From: Streptomyces caelestis
Lineage (GTDB): Bacteria > Actinomycetota > Actinomycetes > Streptomycetales > Streptomycetaceae
Reading direction: 5' to 3'
DNA length: 15,459 bases
Assembly: GCF_001279005.1 (NCBI RefSeq)
Contig: NZ_LGCN01000260.1
Coordinates: 1 to 15,459, forward strand
The notes under the pieces were generated by a model. It saw nothing but the letters and a program-made list of their open reading frames with translations, had not been told where the DNA came from and did not search any database. The stretch's first letter is position 1. Every line of letters starts with the position of its first letter. Positions 1-7,209 of this stretch are shown here, piece by piece. A program made the translations under genes and the position numbers.

Positions 1-1629
1 GAGCGTGCGGGGGTCGAGCCCGCCGCCACCGCCCGAGGTGGCGGGGGCCGCCTGGGGGGCGGGCGTGGGAGCGGGCGCGGGGGCGGGGGCGGGTGCCTGG
101 GCCGGGGACTGAGCCCCGCCCGCCGGGGCGGCGGTGGGCCAGCCGCCCGGCCGACGGCCGCCACCGGCGGAGACGGCGGTGGGCCAGGCGCCGGGGGCGG
201 CGGGCGCGGGCGGAGCGCCGGAGGGCGCCGGGGCGGGAGCGGGGGGCTGCTGGGCCGGCGCGGCGGGAGGGGCGACGGGAGGCGCGGAAACGGGAGCCGG
301 GGCGGGAGCGGGCGCCGGGGCCGGCCCCCGCACGGCGGCCCGGGCGGCGGCGGGGCCGCCTCCCGGCTCGACGGAGCCCTCTCCCGGCGCTCCTCCGTGG
401 ACCTCCGGCCCGGGGACGTACGCCATGGCGGGCGCGCCGGCACCGGTTCCGGCGCCGCCCGCGGAGAAGTTCACCCCGCGCTCGATCCGGTCCAGCCGGG
501 CCATGACCGAGCGCTCGTCGCCGTAGGCGGCGGGCAGCAGCACGCGCGCGCAGATCAGCTCGAGCTGGAGGCGCGGCGAGTTGGCGCCGCGCATCTCGGT
601 GAGCCCTTCGTTGACGAGGTCGGCGGCGCGGCTGAGCTCGGCGGCCCCGAAGGTGCCGGCCTGTGCCTGCATCCGCTCGATCACGTCGGCGGGGGCGTCG
701 ATGAGCCCCTTCTCGGCGGCGTCGGGAACGGCGGCGAGGATGACGAGGTCCCGCAGCCGCTCCAGCAGGTCCGCGACGAACCTGCGCGGATCGTTGCCGC
801 CCTCGATCACCCGGTCGACGACCTCGAAGGCGGCGGCGCCGTCACCGGTCGCGAAGGCCTCGACGACGGAGTCGAGCAGTGAGCCGTCCGTGTACCCCAG
901 CAGGGAGGTGGCCATGGCGTACGTCACACCGTCCTCGCCCGCGCCGGCGAGGAGCTGGTCCATGACGGACATCGAGTCACGCACGGATCCGGCGCCGGCC
1001 CGCACGACGAGCGGCAGCACGCCCTCCTCGACCGGGATGTCCTCCTTCCCGCACACCTCGCCGAGGTAGTCCCGCAGCGTGCCGGGCGGCACCAGCCGGA
1101 ACGGGTAGTGGTGCGTACGCGACCGGATGGTCCCGATGACCTTCTCGGGCTCGGTGGTCGCGAAGATGAACTTCAGATGCTCCGGGGGCTCCTCGACGAC
1201 CTTGAGCAGCGCGTTGAAACCGGCCGACGTGACCATGTGGGCCTCGTCGATGATGTAGATCTTGTACCGGCTGCCCGCGGGCCCGAAGAACGCCTTCTCG
1301 CGCAGGTCACGGGCGTCGTCCACGCCACCGTGGGAAGCGGCGTCGATCTCGATGACGTCGATCGAACCCGGTCCGTTGCGCGCGAGGTCCTGGCAGGACT
1401 GGCACTCCCCGCACGGCGTCGGGGTCGGGCCCTTCTCGCAGTTCAAGCACCGCGCCAGGATCCGCGCGCTGGTCGTCTTGCCGCATCCGCGCGGACCGCT
1501 GAACAGGTAGGCGTGATTGACCCGGTTGTTCCGCAGCGCCTGCTGCAACGGGTCGGTGACATGCTCCTGCCCGATGACCTCGGCGAACGACTCCGGGCGA
1601 TAACGGCGGTACAGCGCGAGAGACGACAC
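1..1629 (-). CDS. dnaX: DNA polymerase III subunit gamma/tau (3' end beyond window)
   Basis: This is the clamp-loader ATPase of the replicative polymerase. The GTG at 1629 opens a reading frame of 543 codons that runs off the window start, so the C-terminus is missing. The N-terminus (MSSLALYRRYRPESF) is typical of DnaX. Visible motifs are Walker A GPRGCGKT at residues 45-52, a zinc-binding cysteine cluster at 61, 64, 73, 76 and 79, Walker B IIDEAH at 126-131, and the sensor-1 stretch FATTEPEK at about 156-163. From about residue 395 the chain becomes a long Ala/Pro/Gly/Gln linker, as in other actinobacterial DnaX proteins, before the expected tau-specific C-terminal region that is not in view. 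The SRP RNA gene lies directly upstream on the same strand. No frameshift or missing motif is seen. The identification is firm; only the exact start codon could shift slightly. Confidence 0.97.
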   Translation of the reverse strand, partial: MSSLALYRRYRPESFAEVIGQEHVTDPLQQALRNNRVNHAYLFSGPRGCGKTTSARILARCLNCEKGPTPTPCGECQSCQDLARNGPGSIDVIEIDAASHGGVDDARDLREKAFFGPAGSRYKIYIIDEAHMVTSAGFNALLKVVEEPPEHLKFIFATTEPEKVIGTIRSRTHHYPFRLVPPGTLRDYLGEVCGKEDIPVEEGVLPLVVRAGAGSVRDSMSVMDQLLAGAGEDGVTYAMATSLLGYTDGSLLDSVVEAFATGDGAAAFEVVDRVIEGGNDPRRFVADLLERLRDLVILAAVPDAAEKGLIDAPADVIERMQAQAGTFGAAELSRAADLVNEGLTEMRGANSPRLQLELICARVLLPAAYGDERSVMARLDRIERGVNFSAGGAGTGAGAPAMAYVPGPEVHGGAPGEGSVEPGGGPAAARAAVRGPAPAPAPAPAPVSAPPVAPPAAPAQQPPAPAPAPSGAPPAPAAPGAWPTAVSAGGGRRPGGWPTAAPAGGAQSPAQAPAPAPAPAPTPAPQAAPATSGGGGGLDPRTL

Positions 1630-1689
1630 GCCTACGAGGTTATAGGCGCGCACCGACAACCGGACCGGACGCCGGACACCCGGAACGCA

Positions 1690-1781
1690 AGCGCCCCCCA
1701 CGCACCCGCCAGAGCCGACCTACCCTTGCTGCCTTCCGGCCCTGGGGGAGTTCAGTCAGATAGCGCCGCGTGAGGGGCTAC
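1690..1781 (-). ncRNA. ffs: small bacterial SRP RNA (4.5S type)
   Basis: Read on the minus strand, this region has the SRP domain IV signature, with the apical GGAA tetraloop in CCAGGGCCGGAAGGCAGCAA. The ends pair perfectly: bases 1768-1778 with 1693-1703 form an 11-bp closing stem, giving a hairpin of about 86 nt that is the usual size of the Alu-less form. The RNA binds Ffh and directs membrane-protein and secretory ribosome complexes to FtsY. It lies between dnaX and a divergent tRNA-Ser. The ends given are those of the paired hairpin plus a few bases, not mapped ends. Confidence 0.93.
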
Positions 1782-1785
1782 GCAG

Positions 1786-1791
1786 AGGCTA
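1786..1791 (-). promoter_or_regulatory. -10 box candidate for ffs
   Basis: On the minus strand TAGCCT sits 7 bases before the first paired base of the SRP RNA, the right distance for initiation at the RNA 5' end. No convincing -35 hexamer was found upstream. Confidence 0.45.
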
Positions 1792-1841
1792 CCCCATGTC
1801 GCGGGTGGGGAACGAGTTCGCGAGCACTCCTCTCGGTCATG

Positions 1842-1847
1842 TAATGT
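1842..1847 (+). promoter_or_regulatory. -10 box candidate for tRNA-Ser(GGA)
   Basis: TAATGT lies 7 bases upstream of the tRNA 5' end at 1855. The same spacing (TAAGGT plus 7 bases) is seen before the second tRNA-Ser in the window, which supports the call. A -35 element is not clear. Confidence 0.45.
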
Positions 1848-1854
1848 TCCCACC

Positions 1855-1942
1855 GGAGGATTCGCCTAGAGGCCTAGGGCGCACGCTTGGAAAGCGTGTT
1901 GGGGGCAACCCCTCACGAGTTCGAATCTCGTATCCTCCGCCA
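1855..1942 (+). tRNA. tRNA-Ser (anticodon GGA), CCA encoded
   Basis: The seven-base acceptor arm GGAGGAT (1855-1861) pairs with ATCCTCC (1932-1938), followed by discriminator G1939 and an encoded CCA at 1940-1942. The D arm reads GCCTAGAGGCCTAGGGC. The anticodon stem-loop CACGC-TTGGAAA-GCGTG presents GGA. The long variable arm (TTGGGGGCAACCCCTC) is diagnostic of class II serine tRNA, and the T arm is ACGAG-TTCGAAT-CTCGT. It decodes UCC/UCU. A strong hairpin terminator follows 20 bases after the CCA. Confidence 0.97.
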
Positions 1943-1961
1943 GTGCCTCACCGGGCACGAT

Positions 1962-1997
1962 GTCGAAGGGCCCCCTGGAAACAGGGGGCCCTTCGAC
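1962..1997 (+). terminator. hairpin terminator after tRNA-Ser(GGA)
   Basis: A perfect 16-bp stem (1962-1977 with 1982-1997) is closed by a GAAA tetraloop. It contains GAAGGGCCCCC and its complement. There is no long T-run, as is common in high-GC actinobacteria. Its position just behind the tRNA makes termination the likely role. Confidence 0.85.
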
Positions 1998-2017
1998 GTT
2001 GTCCGTCCAAGTCATCA

Positions 2018-2608
2018 GGCGGCATCGCCCACACCACGCTCACCCGGGCCATGGACGTCCTGACCGGGAAACGGGTGGTGGCGGCCGAGCTGCCGCTCTC
2101 ACCGCGGCCGTCGAAGGAACGCCGTCACCGGGTGGCCGACCCCTACCTGCGGTTCCGGCCGGCCTTCCTGGGTCCGCACATGGCGGAGATCGAGCGGATG
2201 CGGGGAGACCTCACGCCGAGCCGGATCAAGGAGCAGTGGACGAGCTGGCGGGGCCGCGCGATCGAGCCCTTGGTCCGGGAATCCCTCGCCCGCGTCCTGC
2301 CGGACGGTCCCCTGCCCGCCGCTCCGGCGATCGGCGGGTACTGGACCCGCGGCAACGATGTCGAGATCGACCTGGTGGGCGCCGACCGTCAGCCGGTGGC
2401 CGAGCAGTTGTTCTTCCTCGGCTCGGTCGAGTGGCTGGAGAACTCCGCGTTCGACAGCCACGACCTGACCGCACTGCAGAAGCACCGGGCAGCGCTCACC
2501 GACGAGCCGCTGCCGCTCGTGGCGGTCTCCCGCAGCGGGGTCGCCTGTTCCGGCCTCCAGGCGGTGTACGGCCCCGAGGAACTGCTCAGCGCGTGGCGCG
2601 GGGCGTGA
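2018..2608 (+). pseudogene. 5'-truncated DUF234-type ATPase remnant
   Basis: The frame encodes the C-terminal part of an archaeal-type ATPase with a DUF234 domain. The HTH-like end GGIAHTTLTRAMDVL is followed by RVADPYLRFRPAFLGP, GRAIEPLVRESL and a nuclease-like block (NDVEIDLVGAD ... FFLGSVEW). The whole N-terminal P-loop ATPase is absent: no Walker A or B lies upstream, where the frame instead runs through the tRNA and its terminator. About 196 residues remain, against some 400-480 in full-length members. An ATG at 2051 could start a 185-residue product, but no Shine-Dalgarno sequence is seen. The position directly behind a tRNA suggests a leftover of an integrated element or a deletion scar. 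In relatives the nuclease-like block ends in a Lys-Trp or Cys-Lys-Trp motif; here it reads Val-Glu-Trp, consistent with loss of function. The family call rests on remembered motifs. Confidence 0.72.
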
Positions 2609-2683
2609 GCGGGAACCGAACCGCCGGGCGCGGTACTCGACGGGGTTTCCAGGAGGGGGATCGCTCCGCAACCCGCTCGGCGC

Positions 2684-2702
2684 GGCGACGTTCCGCGTCG
2701 CC
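2684..2702. repeat. short inverted repeat, possible weak terminator
   Basis: GGCGACG and CGTCGCC form a 7-bp stem with loop TTCCG, about 75 bases after the DUF234 remnant. There is no T-run, so a terminator role is only possible. Apart from this and the Shine-Dalgarno sequence of the next gene, nothing recognisable was seen in the 250-base gap. Confidence 0.3.
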
Positions 2703-2857
2703 GGGCGCGGGAGGCGATTCCTCCGCGGTCGGATATCGCTCACCGGCGATGACTTCTCTCCGGAACGGGAGTCTCCTTCGGGACCGCCCTCGCCGGACGC
2801 CCGCCGTCCGGGCCGGGGGCACCGCAGACCACGACCCCTGACAGGAGTCCAGCCCGC

Positions 2858-3523
2858 ATGACCGATCAGGCACTCACAGCGGACCGCCACCGCGGAACCG
2901 GGACATGGCCCTTGATCCACGCCGAGCGAGCGGCGCTGGCCGCCGATCTCGCGGGCCTGACGGACGAGCAGTGGGAAACCCCCTCGCTCTGCGCCGGGCT
3001 GACGGTGCGTGAGGTGCTGGCGCACCTGACCGCGGGCGCGAGCCTCAACGCCGTGCGCTGGCTGGCGGGGGTGGTCCGCTGCCGGTTCGACTTCGACCGG
3101 CAGGTGGCCGTGCGGCTGGCCGAGCAGCTCGGCGCGTCCCCGGGCGAGACCCTCGAACGCTTCCGGCGCACCGTCCCGAGCACGACCAAGCCTCCGCTGC
3201 CCGCCATCGCCATGCTGGGCGAGACGATCGTGCACGGGGAGGACATCAGGCGTCCGCTGGGCATCCGCCGCGACCACCCGATCGACGTCGTCACCCGGAC
3301 GGCCGAGTACTACCGGGGCTCGGACCTCGTGGTCGTCGCCAGGGGACGCATCGGCGGTCTGCGACTGGTGGCGGACGACGGCCCGTTCACGACCGGTTCC
3401 GGGCCTCTCGTGTCCGGACGCACCCTGGCCCTGGTGATGGCGATGACGGGGCGCGCGGCGTACTGCGACGACCTCGAAGGCGACGGCGTGGACCTCCTCC
3501 GCGGTCGCTGCGGGCCGGCGTGA
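2858..3523 (+). CDS. maleylpyruvate isomerase family (DinB-like) mycothiol-dependent enzyme
   Basis: This 221-residue protein fits the TIGR03083-type family, a four-helix DinB/MDMPI bundle that binds a divalent metal. The metal triad of characterised mycothiol-dependent maleylpyruvate isomerase appears conserved: His56 (VLAHLT) and the ExxxH pair Glu122/His126 (GETIVHGEDIRRPLG). The C-terminal part ends with a family-typical TGRxAxxxDL-like stretch near residues 197-206. An N-terminal extension of about 17 residues precedes the helical part. The start is set by AGGAG at 2843-2847, ten bases before the ATG. The substrate cannot be read from the sequence; many paralogues act in detoxification or have no known function. 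No cofactor or pathway partners are adjacent, so it looks monocistronic. Confidence 0.85.
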   Translation: MTDQALTADRHRGTGTWPLIHAERAALAADLAGLTDEQWETPSLCAGLTVREVLAHLTAGASLNAVRWLAGVVRCRFDFDRQVAVRLAEQLGASPGETLERFRRTVPSTTKPPLPAIAMLGETIVHGEDIRRPLGIRRDHPIDVVTRTAEYYRGSDLVVVARGRIGGLRLVADDGPFTTGSGPLVSGRTLALVMAMTGRAAYCDDLEGDGVDLLRGRCGPA

Positions 3524-3551
3524 CACGGGGCCGCGGCGGCCGGCCCGGCCG

Positions 3552-4121
3552 TCAGGCGCGGGCGAGTTCCGCCGCCCCGAAGGAGACGTCGAAGCGGTCG
3601 CACCAGATGCTGACGCTGGTGTAGCGGGACGGGTCGACGTCCTCGGGCACGGGGTAGTTCTGACTGCCCTTGTTGCCCTTGAGCCTGCCGAGGCTGACGT
3701 ACCGGCCGTCGTCGAAGACGTGCCAGCCGGCGCGTCCCTCCCTCACCGGGGCGTCGGTCAGCCACACGCGCAGGTCGGGGCCGTTGCTGGTGTCGAGCCC
3801 CTCCAGGCGCACCACATGGCTGCCGTCGGCCAGCCGTACGAACGTCACCGTGCCGGACGTCGGGTGCTCGTGGCTGATCAGCTCGCCGCTCGCCAGCACC
3901 GTCGGGCCGGCCGGAGGCGGGGCGGCCGTCGCCCCGGACGGCGCCTCGGCGGGCGGTGCCGAGGCGGGTGCCGTGACCTCGGGCAGCGCCTCCCGCACCG
4001 TCTCGTCCTGCCACAGCCTCCACGGCTGGAACCAGTACAGTCCGAAGCCGCCCGCGACCACCGCCACCAGCAGCGCTCCGGCCGCCCACGGCCCGCACCA
4101 CGCACCGCGTGCCCGTCCCAT
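3552..4121 (-). CDS. membrane-anchored DM13 domain protein
   Basis: The 189-residue protein has one N-terminal membrane segment (about residues 11-31), an Ala/Pro-rich spacer (45-75), then a DM13 domain to the end. The domain shows TSNGPDLRVWLT at 111-122, LKGNKGSQNYPVP at 147-159, and a final SIWCDRFDVSFGAAEL block whose Cys174 is the conserved cysteine of the family. DM13 domains are thought to serve in extracytoplasmic redox or electron transfer; the bacterial partner is unknown. The ATG at 4121 is preferred over an in-frame upstream start at 4163 because GGAAGGA lies at 4130-4136 upstream of it. It sits 125 bases downstream of the CopC-CopD gene on the same strand, so a shared link to copper or envelope redox is possible but is inference. 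Confidence 0.88.
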   Translation of the reverse strand: MGRARGAWCGPWAAGALLVAVVAGGFGLYWFQPWRLWQDETVREALPEVTAPASAPPAEAPSGATAAPPPAGPTVLASGELISHEHPTSGTVTFVRLADGSHVVRLEGLDTSNGPDLRVWLTDAPVREGRAGWHVFDDGRYVSLGRLKGNKGSQNYPVPEDVDPSRYTSVSIWCDRFDVSFGAAELARA

Positions 4122-4246
4122 GTCGCCCCGTCCTTCCGGGAGTCGCCCGTTCCGGCTCCCCATTCAACGGGGTGGATCGACGATCCGGAGCGTGTGGCGG
4201 ATGACGGAATCCTTACGCCTCCCGGCGTCGGCCGCCCGTCACGTGG

Positions 4247-6139
<1,893 letters not shown>

Positions 6140-6208
6140 GTCGTCCCCGCCTTCCGGCCATCCGGCTACGGGTTACGTACGGACGGCGGGCGCGGTCTGC
6201 TCACCGGT

Positions 6209-6604
6209 TCACCAGGGGGGCCGGGCCGAGACCCCTCCGTCCGCCACCAGGTCGTGGCCGCTCACCCAGGACGCGAACGGGGAGGCCGGGCACGCGCAGG
6301 CGTCGCCGATGTCCTCCGGGCGGCCGGTCCGGCCCACGGCGGACGCCTGCCGCCGGCGCCGCACGCCCTCCGGCCGCTCCTCCGCCGGGCCCTCCCGGTC
6401 GATCAGGCCGGGCGGGACGGTGTCGGCGGGCGGCCGGTGCGGGGCGGGGAAGTCGCCGGGGGCGTCGGTGAGCAGGGTGACGATCGCGGTGTTCCCGGGG
6501 CGGGCGTCGGGGCGGGCGGGACCGGCCCGGGTCTGCCGGAACCGGCCGCCCTCGCGGGGGATCGGCTCCGGTTCGCAGTGGGCGACCAGGTCGTCGGGAG
6601 TCAC
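6209..6604 (-). pseudogene. chimeric remnant: cupin DUF985 N-terminus joined to SDR C-terminus
   Basis: A single 131-codon frame combines pieces of two unrelated families. Residues 1 to about 63 resemble the start of a DUF985 (cupin_5) protein: DLVAHCEPEPIPREGGRFRQTRAG and NTAIVTLLTDAPGDFPAPHR. Residues about 88-131 match the C-terminal end of a short-chain dehydrogenase: GRTGRPEDIGDACACPASPFASWVSGHDLVADGG. The cupin metal site beyond its first strands, and the SDR Rossmann fold and YxxxK motif, are all missing, so neither activity can remain. The GTG at 6604 overlaps the stop of the GNAT gene in GTGA, so the original cupin gene was probably the last gene of the acylase-GNAT operon. An internal deletion joining two neighbouring genes is the simplest explanation. 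Whether any protein is made is unknown. Confidence 0.75.
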
Positions 6605-7209
6605 CCGCCGAAGGCTGCCTCGCGGGTGAGGAAGGCGAGTCGGGCCTTCTTCTCCGGCAGGTACACGTCCGGGAGGTCGATCTCCGGCAGGACGACCTCG
6701 GGGCCGGCGGTGAAGCCCTGCCGGAGGAAGCGGGCGACGGCCTTCTCGTTGGCCACGTCCGGGTCGACGACCACGCGCCGCCGGTCCAGGCCCAGCAGGA
6801 CGTACGCGGCGACGGCGCCCACCAGGGCGGCGGTCCAGCCGGTGCGCGGACGTCCGGCGTCGGCCGGGGCGATCAGCAGGTGGACGCCGATGTCGCCGGG
6901 TTCGACGGGGTAGCAGTCGCCGACGCGGTCGGCCTCCGGTTCGTACGTCTGGAGCAGCGCGGCCGGTTCGCCGTCCTTGAGGACGAGGTACGCGTGGTGG
7001 GTGTCGAGGGTGTCCATATGGGCGTAGACCTCGGCGACCTGCTGTGCGGTGAGGCCGTTCATGCCCCAGAAGACGGCGCGTTCCTCGCTCACCCAGCGGT
7101 GCAGGAGGGGCGCGTCGGCGGCCGGGTCCAGCGGCAGGACGCGTACGGCGCCGAAGCCGTCGACCGTCTGCTCGTGGACGGCGGTGCGGGAGGCGTACGG
7201 GTCAGACAT
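6601..7209 (-). CDS. siderophore-type GNAT acyltransferase (IucB/MbtK-like)
   Basis: This 202-residue GNAT-fold protein resembles the IucB/AlcB/MbtK branch, which acylates hydroxylysine or related amines during siderophore assembly. It shows the branch-typical core GDIGVHLLIAP (residues 105-115), in which His110 corresponds to the catalytic His of MbtK. The later strand-helix VVVDPDVANEKAVARFLRQGF (146-166) provides the Asp and the acyl-CoA-binding end. The ATG at 7209 overlaps the stop of the upstream acylase gene by 8 bases, so the two are translationally coupled. Its own stop overlaps the cupin/SDR remnant by 4 bases. The iron box in front of the acylase gene should control it. The substrate could be a siderophore intermediate, but no synthetase of the IucA/IucC or NRPS type is in the window. 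Confidence 0.82.
   Translation of the reverse strand: MSDPYASRTAVHEQTVDGFGAVRVLPLDPAADAPLLHRWVSEERAVFWGMNGLTAQQVAEVYAHMDTLDTHHAYLVLKDGEPAALLQTYEPEADRVGDCYPVEPGDIGVHLLIAPADAGRPRTGWTAALVGAVAAYVLLGLDRRRVVVDPDVANEKAVARFLRQGFTAGPEVVLPEIDLPDVYLPEKKARLAFLTREAAFGG

Noticed and set aside
1..400. plus-strand repeat-like G-rich tracts as a separate repeat element
   Set aside because: They are the Ala/Pro-rich linker codons of dnaX read from the opposite strand.
1796..2017. upstream extension of the DUF234 frame to an ATG at 1796
   Set aside because: It would run through tRNA-Ser and its terminator and has no family similarity there.
2099..3526. 475-codon minus-strand open frame opposite the DUF234 remnant and the DinB-like gene
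   Set aside because: Its translation is Arg/Gly/Pro/His-rich without family motifs, and the opposite strand has clear protein families. Long antisense frames are expected at this GC content.
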